This document shows, one piece after another, positions 7,831-17,629 of a DNA stretch of 51,264 nt (its first letter is position 1; each line of letters begins with the position of its first letter). Origin of the DNA: Thermoflexales bacterium (GTDB lineage: Bacteria; Chloroflexota; Anaerolineae; J036; Brachytrichaceae); the NCBI GenBank assembly GCA_019694215.1, contig JAIBCK010000011.1, forward strand, positions 1 to 51,264, read 5' to 3'. The position numbers and the translations under genes are program-made. The notes beneath the pieces were generated by a model, which saw only the letters and a list, made by a program, of their open reading frames with translations, did not search any database and was not told where the DNA came from.

Positions 7831-10800
7831 CTAGCGGACGGCTCTTGGCAGGAAGGCGCGATATCCCACGCCGGTGACCACCCGCCACGTGTTGTTAGCC
7901 AGCTCGAGTTCGGACGTTGTTCCTGCGATGACCAGCGTCGGCGTGATGGTCACGCCCGGTGCGCTGGCGCCGACCGTGAACGTCAGGACGATGGTGGATC
8001 CCACCGCGCCGGAAGCCAACGTGTTCGGCGTCCAGACTAGATTTGGCGCGACGGTCGACGGGGGCGGTTCCGCACCGACGAAAGTGAGCCCCGCTGGCAC
8101 CGTCATCGACAGTGTGGTTCCCGCGGCCGTGCCGCCCCCCTGATTGCCGTACTGCACTGCCATCGTCAGCGTCGTGCCCGGTCGGAGCTCCGGGGGCAGC
8201 CAGCTGTTGACCCACAGGTCAGGGGCCGTAGAACCGAGCGACACTTCGTCGAGGGCGAGCCGCGCGCCGCCGCTGCCATCGCGTGGGTCGATGGCGAAGC
8301 TCAATGTGATTGCGCTTCCGGCAAACGCGCTCATGTCGCGCCAGATGTGCTTCCAGTCCGTGCCCGGAGTCTCGAGTGAGGTGTAAACGACAGTCGCGCC
8401 CAGGTCTGTCTCGGCCGTGACCGTGAACGCGGCCTGGGCGTCGGTCGGGCTTCCGTCGATGCGATACAGGAATGAGAGGCCCGGCGTTGACATCGTGATG
8501 GGGATGGTCATGCGTTGGGCGATCTGGCTTGGCGCCGGCGATCCGTCGAGCCAGGAGAGATGCCAGATCTCGCGCGGGGTCTCGCCTTCGGGTGTGTAGA
8601 GCAGGTTGACGCGCCCGTCCGGCTCAGCCACCAGGGCCGGGTCCGCGGGCCACGGCAATGCGCAACGCCCAAAATCAAGCCATCCAGACGCCTCCGACCA
8701 GCGGGAGCATCCGCCTTCCGAGACGCCGATCAGGTTCTGCGCGCGCCAGGCCATCCAGACATTGGAGCCTGCTGGGGCAAGCGACGCTGCGGCACCGGAC
8801 ACCGCCGTGGGGGAGGTCAACCGCGTGACCGTCCATGCGCCGCCTATGGCTCGGACCCCGTGAAAGACATTGGCCGCATTGATCGCCCAGGCAAGGTGCG
8901 GCCGACCTGCTGCGTCGGTCGCCAGGTCCTTCAAGGTGATCGGCGATGGGTCCGTGTCCACAAGGATGGGCTGCGTCTCGAGGCCGTTGCGGTAGCGGGC
9001 GTAGGCGACGCCATATTGAAGGCTGCCGAAGTTCGCCTGCCAGGCGGAGTGCGCGGCACCGCTCGCATCCACGACCAACTGGGGGCGCGAGAGGCTGAAG
9101 GGCCACGCGAAGACCGCTGTAGGGGGTGCCCAGGTGCCACTGATCGGGCGTTGGCTAAGGAAGCCCGTCCCGTTTTCCCAGGCCAGATAGACGGTTCCGG
9201 TGATGTCCACGGCGATGGCCGGATTGCGGGCGTCAGTGAGATAGGGATTGCTGCCCGTGACGTTTTCCGGCGCCGACCAGAGTCCGCTTGAGCTGCGGCG
9301 CAGGTAATAGACATCAGTCCGGGAGGGTGAAGCCGCGTGCCACGAAATGTGAGCGGTGCCTCCCGGTTCGACGGCCATGCGCGGCAAGGCCCCTTCCTCA
9401 AGGCTACTCGCCACAAGATAGACCAACCAGCCGGTGCCCGGGTCACTGACTGCATAGTAGACATTCCCGTCGGGCCAACTGCGCCAGACAATATGGTCGC
9501 TTCCAGTGTTGTCCGTCGCCAGCTCCGGCCGATAGCCGGCTGGCAACTTCGTGTCTGACGGTGCAAGGTTGCCGAAGATGCCGTGCGGGGCAGTCCAAAC
9601 GCCGGAACTTGAACGCACCGCGGAGTACAACTCGATTGAGCTACCTGTTCGCTCGAACCACGCAGCGTGCAAGGTTTGGCCAACACCAGTGGCCAATGCG
9701 GGACCCGATGAATCAGAAGCCGAAACAGACACGTCAGTGGGTGAACCAAAGAACGCGCCGCCAATCGTCAGGCCAAGCGCGCCAGTGTGGCGACTGTTGA
9801 CATCCGCTCGCACGGCCGAGAAGTCGGTCGATGTCCATGCGCCCAGTTCCAGCGGCTGCTCAAACCCCCAATTCGCAACGATATTGGTGACAGGAGGGAG
9901 GTAGTAGTCATTTCCGCTGGCTTGTTCGGGGAGATACCTCGTGGCTGGTAGTGGACCGTAGCCAGGTTTGGACACCGTTATCGTAATGGCGGGTTCCGCC
10001 GGCCTGATGCTTCCTGAAAAGTCCCCAAACGCATCGCTGCTTGATGTGCTTGATCGGGTACCCGAGCCCAGGCTGGTGGTACTCGATGAGACTGCATTTC
10101 CAACGCTGTCATGAACGTGGCCCAGTACGGTGAGCGCGATCGGAAAGACGGCGCTGTCTCCTTCGTTGGCCGGCCACGGTTCTAGATTCCCGGCGGCGTC
10201 AGTGGCTCTGACGCGGAAGTGATAGACGGCGGTCGGCACGATGGGGAACACCGTCGAGGTCATGACCGTTTGGGAGAACAGATGCGTCCACGTAGTTGCG
10301 GGTTCGACGCGATAGTCTATGTCGTACGCGGCGATGGCAGATCCACCAACGTCCACGGCCTGCCAGCGAATTTGCAGCTCTGTGGCAGGCAGCTGAGTCG
10401 AGGTTACGACCAGCTGACTGTGCGGCGGTTCGGATTCCACCGTTGTCCAGGCATCTGCATCCGGTGGCCAGGCCTCCATATTGCCCATCGAATCCGTCCC
10501 GCGCGATCTGAAGAAGTACTGTTGTGCGGATTTTCCGTGGAACGGAACGACTTTCGGGGCATTCGCGGCGATGTGTGCAAGGGTCGTCCAAGTACCCGTA
10601 AGTCCCGTGCGAACTTGAACTTCGTACTTGATGTCATTCGATGCTACGCCCGTCGACAACGTTCCCGAAACCGAGACTGTAAAGTCCGCGGGTGAAATGG
10701 TTGGCAAGGGTTGGACCGTCGTAGTCGGTGGAAGGATCGTCACCGGCTGGGTGTCCATGCTCCGGTTGAACCCGGCGTTGTCGGCGGTAATCTGATAGCC

Positions 10801-11823
10801 ATGAAACTGACCGTCAAGAGGAATGTACCAGATGACACTTGATTCAAGCGTATTGCCCGTCAGATAGTCCCACCTGGACACTCCAAGCCACTGCCCGTCA
10901 AGACTAAAAGCATCGACTTCCCACATGATCTGATTCGCTGAGCTTCCGAATTGCGCCACATAGGGGCTTGTCCCATCGGCATTGATAACGATCGCATCGG
11001 CCCATTGGTCACCATATGCGTACCCGGAAAATGCAATACGCCCGCCATCCGGCGACCACACAGGATAGGCACTCCAAGCGAAGTCTGCTGACAGGATCAC
11101 GGGATTGCTGCCATCAGCGTTCATCAGCCAGACCCGGCCGCCAGAACCACTTGGCCCGGCCCGATGTGCGACAAATGCGATTCGTGCGGCATCCGGAGAC
11201 CAGGCCGGCTGGGAATCAATGGCGGCGTCGTACGTAAGCCGCTGCTGAGCACTGCCATCCGCGTTCATCACGTAGATCTCGGGCTGCCCGTCTCGGGCGC
11301 TCGTAAATGCGATCTTGCTTGAGTCTGGCGACCACATCGGGTCTGTATCGTCGTCGGCATTGTTCGTCAGGCGTCGAAGGTTGCTGCCATCCACGTTGAC
11401 CGCGTAGATCTCATTGTTCCCATCCCTGTTTGAAACGAACACGACCTGTGTTGCGCCCCGATTCAGCCGGGGTCGGATGTCATCGGCCGCGTTTTGGGTG
11501 ATTCGGATGGGGTTGGCTCCGATTCCGTTCCCCACGTAGATCTCCCAGTTGCCGTCTCGGTTGGACTGGAAGGCCATTCTGGCCTTGTCAGCCAGATAGC
11601 TTGGGTCCGCCAGAGGTGACTGCGGCACCGACATGCCGTCGCTGTCGAGTAGGTCAACGTTGACGGGGCCATCCAATTGGCTGATTTCAGGTCCTTCGGC
11701 GATAACCGGTCGCAGGTGCGCCGTACTGGGAACACAGATCCCAGCTACCGCGATCGCAACGAACACGCGCGAAATTGTCTTCCAGCCGCGAAACAGGGTA
11801 CGACCTTGCTGCACTTGACGCAT
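7831..11823 (-). CDS. Large secreted multidomain protein (TolB propeller, Fn3, DUF11), copy A
   Basis: About 1330 residues. A signal peptide is read at the N-terminus (basic residues, then ISRVFVAIAVAGICVPSTAHL). In order: PD40/TolB-like beta-propeller blades (repeated SPDxxxIAF and NRDGNxEIYxxN), two fibronectin-III-like modules ending YFFRSR and YHFRVRATDAAGN, a carboxypeptidase-regulatory-like module, a second propeller with repeated HxxW units, a jelly-roll-like region and a DUF11-like module. It ends GYRAFLPRAVR, a tail shared with three neighbours. No catalytic motif is seen; a surface or adhesive role is inferred. The start at 11823 is preferred (GGGGAG upstream); in-frame starts exist at 11841 and 11967. 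It has the same domain order and length as the next gene. Confidence 0.82.
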   Translation of the reverse strand: MRQVQQGRTLFRGWKTISRVFVAIAVAGICVPSTAHLRPVIAEGPEISQLDGPVNVDLLDSDGMSVPQSPLADPSYLADKARMAFQSNRDGNWEIYVGNGIGANPIRITQNAADDIRPRLNRGATQVVFVSNRDGNNEIYAVNVDGSNLRRLTNNADDDTDPMWSPDSSKIAFTSARDGQPEIYVMNADGSAQQRLTYDAAIDSQPAWSPDAARIAFVAHRAGPSGSGGRVWLMNADGSNPVILSADFAWSAYPVWSPDGGRIAFSGYAYGDQWADAIVINADGTSPYVAQFGSSANQIMWEVDAFSLDGQWLGVSRWDYLTGNTLESSVIWYIPLDGQFHGYQITADNAGFNRSMDTQPVTILPPTTTVQPLPTISPADFTVSVSGTLSTGVASNDIKYEVQVRTGLTGTWTTLAHIAANAPKVVPFHGKSAQQYFFRSRGTDSMGNMEAWPPDADAWTTVESEPPHSQLVVTSTQLPATELQIRWQAVDVGGSAIAAYDIDYRVEPATTWTHLFSQTVMTSTVFPIVPTAVYHFRVRATDAAGNLEPWPANEGDSAVFPIALTVLGHVHDSVGNAVSSSTTSLGSGTRSSTSSSDAFGDFSGSIRPAEPAITITVSKPGYGPLPATRYLPEQASGNDYYLPPVTNIVANWGFEQPLELGAWTSTDFSAVRADVNSRHTGALGLTIGGAFFGSPTDVSVSASDSSGPALATGVGQTLHAAWFERTGSSIELYSAVRSSSGVWTAPHGIFGNLAPSDTKLPAGYRPELATDNTGSDHIVWRSWPDGNVYYAVSDPGTGWLVYLVASSLEEGALPRMAVEPGGTAHISWHAASPSRTDVYYLRRSSSGLWSAPENVTGSNPYLTDARNPAIAVDITGTVYLAWENGTGFLSQRPISGTWAPPTAVFAWPFSLSRPQLVVDASGAAHSAWQANFGSLQYGVAYARYRNGLETQPILVDTDPSPITLKDLATDAAGRPHLAWAINAANVFHGVRAIGGAWTVTRLTSPTAVSGAAASLAPAGSNVWMAWRAQNLIGVSEGGCSRWSEASGWLDFGRCALPWPADPALVAEPDGRVNLLYTPEGETPREIWHLSWLDGSPAPSQIAQRMTIPITMSTPGLSFLYRIDGSPTDAQAAFTVTAETDLGATVVYTSLETPGTDWKHIWRDMSAFAGSAITLSFAIDPRDGSGGARLALDEVSLGSTAPDLWVNSWLPPELRPGTTLTMAVQYGNQGGGTAAGTTLSMTVPAGLTFVGAEPPPSTVAPNLVWTPNTLASGAVGSTIVLTFTVGASAPGVTITPTLVIAGTTSELELANNTWRVVTGVGYRAFLPRAVR

Positions 11824-11985
11824 ATTGGTAGAACTCCCCATGGAAGTGAGTCTTTCATGTCCGCTCGAGGGTGTCGAGCCGAATAGCGACCAGCCCGGTT
11901 CGGATATGTTCCGAAGTCGGGGCTTGCACGCCGCCACTGAATTTGGCAACTTTGCCGCAGATGGCATACGAGTCCCGTGTCGAGA

Positions 11986-14900
11986 CTACGGTCGGGCGAT
12001 CAGCGGCAGATGGGCGCGATAGCCGACAAAGATGACGCCGGTCCACTGGTTGTTTTGAACATTCACATCCACCGTGCCACCTGACAGTACCAAGGTTGTA
12101 CTGAGTGCCGACGGAGATGGCTGGTTCGCAGCGACCGTCATTGTGATGTGGATTGTGAAGGGGCCGGCTCCCGCGGCCATGTCTGGCAGGATCCACGTCA
12201 GCGGGCCGGTCGACGCCGGCGGTGGTTCTGCCGAAACAAATGTCAACCCAGGCGGCAGTGTCGCAGTCAGTATCTGTCCGCTTGCGATGCCCCCATTGTG
12301 GTTGCCATAGAACACGTCGAGAACCACAGTAGTTCCGGGTAGCGCTTGCGCAGGCGCGTCCGCTGCCACCCAGGCATCCGCCGGAACCGACCCGACGTTG
12401 ACTTCGTCCAGCAACAGCCGCGCCCGGCCGACCCCTGCCATGGCATCAAGTTTGAACGACAGCGTGACGGCCTCACCTGACCATGCGGACAGGTCTCGCC
12501 AGACGTGTGTCCATTCCCCATTTGTCGATGTTTCACGGGTGAAGATCGCGGTGCTGCCCGCCGCACTCTCAACCGTGACCGTCATCATGGGCGTATCTTC
12601 TCCGGCCGGGATATCGAGCACATACAGGAACGACAATGTCGTCCCGGACAACGCCGCCTTCAGGTCCAACGGGTGAGCCACTTCTGAACCGCGAGGGCCG
12701 GCATCTTCCCAGACCACGTGGAAGCGATCAGCGACCGCGCCGCTCGTCGCGCCGAAGTCCAGCTGTATCTGATTGTCCGGACCCGCCGCAAGAATCGGGT
12801 CATCGAGACCGGGCAACCCGTTCACGCACGCGGCTAGGACGTGCCATTGACCATCGAGGGTTTGCTTCTTGCAGGCAACCGAAAAAGTGCCATTGGGCAG
12901 CTGCTCGCGCCAGGTCGCCCACAAACCGGACGTCGTCGAGAGCAAATCGATCTGGCTTGATGCCAATCCGGCCGACGCGGAGAGGTTGGTGACCGACCAT
13001 CCCGTCACGCTGTTGTTTGCAAGAAAGACCTCGCCATCTCCCGTCGACCAGCCGAGCTGTGATCGTCCCTGGAGATCGATCAGCAGCCGATTCATCGAAA
13101 GGGTCGTGGTGCTGGTGTAGGCAAGTTGTGGGCTTGTTGCGAATCCCCCTTCAATCGTCGCGTACACGATCGCGTTCAACCCCGAGATGCCGCCCACCCA
13201 TGCCAGGCGTGCCTGCCCGGTCGAGTCGACAGTCACGTGCGTTTGCTCCAGTTGGAATGGCCATACTGTCACACCGAAAGGCACCGACCAGGTCCCGGAG
13301 ACTGGGCGGCTGGCATAGTAGCCAATTCCGTTTTGCCAGCCCAGATGGGCGGTCTCGGCGGCGTCAACCGCGATGGCCGGATAGGCAGCATTTGTGGCGA
13401 AGAGGTCGTCACCCGTTACCACCTCCAGCGGCCCCCACGCGCCCGCGATGTCGCGGCCGCGGTAGAAAATATCCGAGCGCCCCGAACCCGCGGAGTGCCA
13501 AACCACGTGGACGCGTCCCGCGGCGCTCACCGCGAGGCGGGGTGCGCTGGAGTTCTGCGCGCTCACGCCGTTCGCAAGGAGCTGCGGCGAAGACCAACTC
13601 CCTCCCGAGCTCCGGCTTGCGTGGTAGACCTGACCCGTTGCCGTGTTCTGCCAGGCCACGTGAACGGTTCCCGCGGCATCGATGCCAATTGCAGGCTTGC
13701 CTCGGCTTGGATCACCGACTGGGTCGGGAGTCACCCAGGTTGACAGGATTTCAGGCGCCGTCCACCCTCCCGTCGGGAGGCGTGACGCGAAGGCGATGGA
13801 AGTCTGGCCTGCCGCGGTTTCATTCCAGACCAGGTGCGCCGTGCCTGAAGGTGCCACAATCACTTGTGCGTATCGTGATTCGCTGATCGAATTGGACACG
13901 TTGATCGGTGCTGACGGCCGCAAGCCCCCAAGGGTCAGCGCGCTGAGTCCGGTGTGAGCGCGTTCCGTCGTTGGCCTGGCGAGCGGCAGTCCGTTTGCCT
14001 GCCAGGAAGATCCTGCAAGGCTGCTTGCCTCAAAGTCCGGTAGCGAAATGATGTTGTCGAGCGGCGGCAGGTACACATCAAAGGTGAGGTCCTGGGCGGA
14101 CGTGAAGGGTGTCAGCGGTTGAAGGCCATAGCCGACCTTGCTCCAGGTGGCCGAAATCGTCGGCGTTGTCGTTACCAACACGGACGCGTAGATGCCGGAA
14201 GTATTGGTTGTTCGCACGTCCGGTGTACCTCCGCGATTGAACGTTGCACTGGCTTGCTCAAGTGGGGCATCACGAATATCGTAGACGTGACCCGTACCCC
14301 GCCAAGTGTAGATTGTTGAGTTCGTGTCGCCATCGCCCGGTGGCCAGGCTTCGACATTCGTGGCTGCATCCGTGGCACGCGAACGGAAGAAGTATGTGTA
14401 GCCGCGATCGACAGGGAACGTCGTTGAGGTGGCCGTTGTGGCGGTCAGATACGGCACCCACGCGCCAGCTGCGCCGATCCGATATTGCAAGTCATAGTAG
14501 GTAATTCCCGATCCACCCGGATCTGCTCCGCTCCATTGAAGGGTCAGCGCAGGGGTCCGCGTAAAGGGATCGACGGCCATGACCGAAGATTCGGGGGCAA
14601 GCGTCTCGATCGTGGTGAAGGCATCGACGTCAGACGGCCACGCTTCAACGTTCAAGACGAAATCCTTGGCCCGGCTTCGAAAGTAGTAGGTGTGCCCGCT
14701 CACCCCGTGATAGGTTGTGGAGTTCGGCGCATTCCATGCACTTGTCACGATTGTTGTCCAAGTCCCGGCTAACCCGTCACGAACTTGAATCTCAAAGTCA
14801 AATTGTTGAATCGGTCCATCCCCCGCAGAGCCGGTCCACGTGACCGTGAAATCCGCCGGCGACACCGCGGGCAAGGCGAGCACATTGGAGGTGGGTGGCG

Positions 14901-15969
14901 TGATATCGGTCGTTTTCCAATCGGGGCCAAAGTCGTAGCCCGATGACGTCAGGCGTCGACCGAGGGAATATCCGACCACGACATCATAGTAGTAGGTCTG
15001 CAATTGGCTAAGACAGAGACTGGCTCCGCAATAGCCGTAGAGAAGTGAGGTCGCCGCAATGTATTTCCCATCCGGACTCCATGAACCCATCACTTGGTCT
15101 GTGAGCCACTGGGCGCTCCCCCAGGCAGTTACATACGCCACCCCACCCGTTGCATTCATCCACGCCAAATCCAGCCAGTAGTCGGTGTTCATGTCGGCTT
15201 GAAAGGCGATCCTGCCTCCGTCGGGTGAGAACATTGGACCTCCGGCGAAAGGTGCATCGTAAAGCTGGTGCTGGTTGCTGCCATCGGCGTTCATGAGCCA
15301 GACGCGACCGCCCGTGTTTGCTGGTGCACCTCGTTCTGAGATGAAAACGATCGAGTTGCCGTCGGGTGACCACGATGGGCTGTAGTCATCTGCGCCGTCG
15401 GTTGTCAATCGTGTCAGGCCGCCGCCATCTGCGTTCATGACATAGATATCGGAGTTGCCATTGCGCATCGTGGAAAACACGATGCGGGCCCCATTTGGCG
15501 ACCAGTTGGGATCCAAGTCGTCGCTCGCTTCGTAGGTCAATCGCCTGAGATTGCTTCCGTCTATGCCGACACCGTAAATCTCATAGTTCCCGTCGCGCTT
15601 GGAAGCGAAGACAATCCGATCTGCGCCCCTGCTAAGCCGCGGCTCGATGTCAGACGCGCTGTTGTTGGTCACCCGTGTTTCGATACTGCTGTCGCCATTG
15701 GCGACGTAGATCTCGTAGTTGTTGTCTCGGTAGGACTGAAAGGTGAGCCGGGCGGCATTCACAAGTTCTACTGGCCCCAGATCCGGGGCCGAGATGCGCT
15801 GGGGCGTGTCGGATCGCGCGGGCACGGCTTCAGCGCGTTCCAGAGCCGTCGGAGGTCGTCGAGGTGGCGGGTCCTTGAGCGAGGGCGGGGCTGCGAGTGC
15901 CTGGCGGGGCAAGCCTCCAGTGGCAACGATGAAAATGAGCAACCCGGCGAGCAGACGAGTGCGATGCAT
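11986..15969 (-). CDS. Large secreted multidomain protein (TolB propeller, Fn3, DUF11), copy B
   Basis: 1327 residues. Signal peptide 1-26 (cleavage likely after ALA), PD40/TolB blades about 72-350 (DGNYEIY, SPNGARIVFS, SPDGNSIVF), Fn3-like modules about 357-455 and 457-555, a carboxypeptidase-regulatory-like module about 558-635, a propeller of AxxxxGxxHxxW units about 698-1010, a jelly-roll-like region about 1050-1200, a DUF11-like module about 1210-1310 (LPPGLTFVSAEPPP), and the tail GYRAHLPLIARP. The start is fixed by AAGGAGG at 15978-15984. It is a tandem paralog of the gene on its downstream side, 162 nt away. The function is unknown; the propellers and Fn3 modules suggest ligand binding at the cell surface. 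Confidence 0.85.
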   Translation of the reverse strand: MHRTRLLAGLLIFIVATGGLPRQALAAPPSLKDPPPRRPPTALERAEAVPARSDTPQRISAPDLGPVELVNAARLTFQSYRDNNYEIYVANGDSSIETRVTNNSASDIEPRLSRGADRIVFASKRDGNYEIYGVGIDGSNLRRLTYEASDDLDPNWSPNGARIVFSTMRNGNSDIYVMNADGGGLTRLTTDGADDYSPSWSPDGNSIVFISERGAPANTGGRVWLMNADGSNQHQLYDAPFAGGPMFSPDGGRIAFQADMNTDYWLDLAWMNATGGVAYVTAWGSAQWLTDQVMGSWSPDGKYIAATSLLYGYCGASLCLSQLQTYYYDVVVGYSLGRRLTSSGYDFGPDWKTTDITPPTSNVLALPAVSPADFTVTWTGSAGDGPIQQFDFEIQVRDGLAGTWTTIVTSAWNAPNSTTYHGVSGHTYYFRSRAKDFVLNVEAWPSDVDAFTTIETLAPESSVMAVDPFTRTPALTLQWSGADPGGSGITYYDLQYRIGAAGAWVPYLTATTATSTTFPVDRGYTYFFRSRATDAATNVEAWPPGDGDTNSTIYTWRGTGHVYDIRDAPLEQASATFNRGGTPDVRTTNTSGIYASVLVTTTPTISATWSKVGYGLQPLTPFTSAQDLTFDVYLPPLDNIISLPDFEASSLAGSSWQANGLPLARPTTERAHTGLSALTLGGLRPSAPINVSNSISESRYAQVIVAPSGTAHLVWNETAAGQTSIAFASRLPTGGWTAPEILSTWVTPDPVGDPSRGKPAIGIDAAGTVHVAWQNTATGQVYHASRSSGGSWSSPQLLANGVSAQNSSAPRLAVSAAGRVHVVWHSAGSGRSDIFYRGRDIAGAWGPLEVVTGDDLFATNAAYPAIAVDAAETAHLGWQNGIGYYASRPVSGTWSVPFGVTVWPFQLEQTHVTVDSTGQARLAWVGGISGLNAIVYATIEGGFATSPQLAYTSTTTLSMNRLLIDLQGRSQLGWSTGDGEVFLANNSVTGWSVTNLSASAGLASSQIDLLSTTSGLWATWREQLPNGTFSVACKKQTLDGQWHVLAACVNGLPGLDDPILAAGPDNQIQLDFGATSGAVADRFHVVWEDAGPRGSEVAHPLDLKAALSGTTLSFLYVLDIPAGEDTPMMTVTVESAAGSTAIFTRETSTNGEWTHVWRDLSAWSGEAVTLSFKLDAMAGVGRARLLLDEVNVGSVPADAWVAADAPAQALPGTTVVLDVFYGNHNGGIASGQILTATLPPGLTFVSAEPPPASTGPLTWILPDMAAGAGPFTIHITMTVAANQPSPSALSTTLVLSGGTVDVNVQNNQWTGVIFVGYRAHLPLIARP

Positions 15970-15977
15970 GGCGTGCG

Positions 15978-16019
15978 CCTCCTTGGACCGGGATTATACG
16001 TTCTACACAACCAACGCAA
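15978..16019 (-). promoter_or_regulatory. Promoter and ribosome-binding site of secreted protein copy B
   Basis: Minus strand: a perfect -10 TATAAT (15998-15993), a possible -35 TTGCGT (16019-16014, short 15-nt spacer), then AAGGAGG (15984-15978), 8 nt before the ATG. The rest of the gap to 16216 shows nothing I can assign. Confidence 0.6.
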
Positions 16020-16216
16020 CCTATACGGTTGGCCACCGAGTACTGGTCGGTTGGGTGGTCCGGGACGCGTTGAGTCGAAATGCAACGCTGTCGGCAGTTA
16101 TGTATTGAGGTGCGCCTGCGCCGTTCGCGGCGCGTGGATGTCTGCGCCCATCCGCCTGCAACGGTCAGCGTCGGTAACGCGCTGTCGAGTCGCAGTACGA
16201 CGACTGAGGCTTTCTA

Positions 16217-17455
16217 TCAGGGATGCACAACGCTCGGAATATAGGCGCGTGGCGGCAGCCCCAGGTCGGAGGACATCCGATACACCGTACCCAGCAGGCT
16301 CACGGCATAAAGCTCGCCCCGCGCATCCTCACCCAGCGAGGAGATTGTGTTGGTGCCGAACGTTTGGGTCAGGATCGACGCGGCAACCTGCCCGGGACCC
16401 GTCGGCTCCACGATGGCGAGCCGACCGCTGCCGTAGTCGCCATAGAAGTACAGACCCTGAAGCCAGGGATAGGCATACCCTCGATACACATAGCCACCGA
16501 TGACAGAGTTCCCGACCGCGTGTGTGTAGGACACGATGGCGGTCTGATAGGGTGGATTGTCAGGACAGGAGATGGTGGACGTCGCCATCGGTCCCTCGAA
16601 GCGATTCCAACCGAAGTTCAGACCCGCCGCCGACCCGGCCGGTGCGCGGTTGATTTCCTCCCAGTCGTTGTACCCGACATCCCCAAAATACAAGTCGCCG
16701 GTCCCGCGGTCAAAGGAGGCGCGCCAGGGGCTGCGCACGCCGCGTGCCCACACCTCAGCGGCCTGGCCACTCACAAAGGCGTTGCTGACCGGCACGGTGT
16801 AGGTGAGCTCGCCTATCACATCGAGGCGCAGAATCGAGCCGTGCAGTGTCGACGCATCCTGTCCATTGCAGTGTGGATCGTCCTGCGGGCCGCCGTCGCC
16901 GACGGTCATGTACAGGAAATCATCCGGGCCGAAGCCGATCCACCCACCGTAGTGGTAGAACGAATCAGGGTTGGGCAGGGTGATCAGCCGGGTCACAGCG
17001 AGGGGATCACTTTGATACGGGTTGGTGGCTGACCGCATCCGCCGCTCCAGTCGCAGGTTGCCTTCCGTGTCGACGTAAGTGATGTAGAAGCGACCGTTGG
17101 TTTCGTAGTCGGGTTCGAACGCCAGCCCGAGCAGGCCGGCGTCCACCAGGCCCGTGACGCTGACGGTGAGGAACGGCGTTGGAAGCACACCCTCGCCCGT
17201 CTCATAGACGCGCACCTTGCCCTGTTTCTCGGCGATATACATCTCACCTTCGGTGCCGTCGTGGGTCAGGAAAAGCGGCTGATCCAGGCCGCTGGTGATC
17301 ACGGGGGTGAAGGTGATGGCCGGCCCCGACCAGGCCGGCGCGAGTGCTTCGGCGGACGCCGCTGCAGCAGCGGGTGCCTCGATGCGCCAGTCGGCGACGA
17401 GGACGGCGGCGGCCAACAGCGCGCCACAGACGAGAACGGCAGACGAAGGACGCAT
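16217..17455 (-). CDS. Secreted glucose/sorbosone dehydrogenase-like (PQQ-type) beta-propeller protein, copy A
   Basis: 412 residues with an N-terminal signal peptide, then a six-bladed propeller of the GSDH family. Family landmarks are QPLFLTHDG, GLLGLAFEPDY, GGWIGFGPDDFLYMTVGDGG, GVRSPWRASFDRGTGDLYFGDVG, NFGWNRFEG and GGYVYRG. Family enzymes oxidise sugars outside the cell with PQQ; in the motif around the catalytic His the usual GGRL is GGWI, so activity and cofactor are uncertain. The tail PPRAYIPSVVHP is related to that of its neighbours. The ATG at 17455 with AGGAG upstream is preferred over a GTG at 17488. It is a near equal-length paralog of the next gene. Confidence 0.85.
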   Translation of the reverse strand: MRPSSAVLVCGALLAAAVLVADWRIEAPAAAAASAEALAPAWSGPAITFTPVITSGLDQPLFLTHDGTEGEMYIAEKQGKVRVYETGEGVLPTPFLTVSVTGLVDAGLLGLAFEPDYETNGRFYITYVDTEGNLRLERRMRSATNPYQSDPLAVTRLITLPNPDSFYHYGGWIGFGPDDFLYMTVGDGGPQDDPHCNGQDASTLHGSILRLDVIGELTYTVPVSNAFVSGQAAEVWARGVRSPWRASFDRGTGDLYFGDVGYNDWEEINRAPAGSAAGLNFGWNRFEGPMATSTISCPDNPPYQTAIVSYTHAVGNSVIGGYVYRGYAYPWLQGLYFYGDYGSGRLAIVEPTGPGQVAASILTQTFGTNTISSLGEDARGELYAVSLLGTVYRMSSDLGLPPRAYIPSVVHP

Positions 17456-17629
17456 GATGAGCGAAACTCCTGCATGTGGATGGCGCACGGCATCGTCAGC
17501 GTCCTGCTAGGGGAAGTGGCAAATACACCGATGCGAACCCAAGCGCGCGAGCATCGTACGCGCAGGTCGCACAGGGTCATCAGAATTTTACAAATGCGTT
17601 CAGAGGCTTCTCAGACTGCTTGCTGTTTC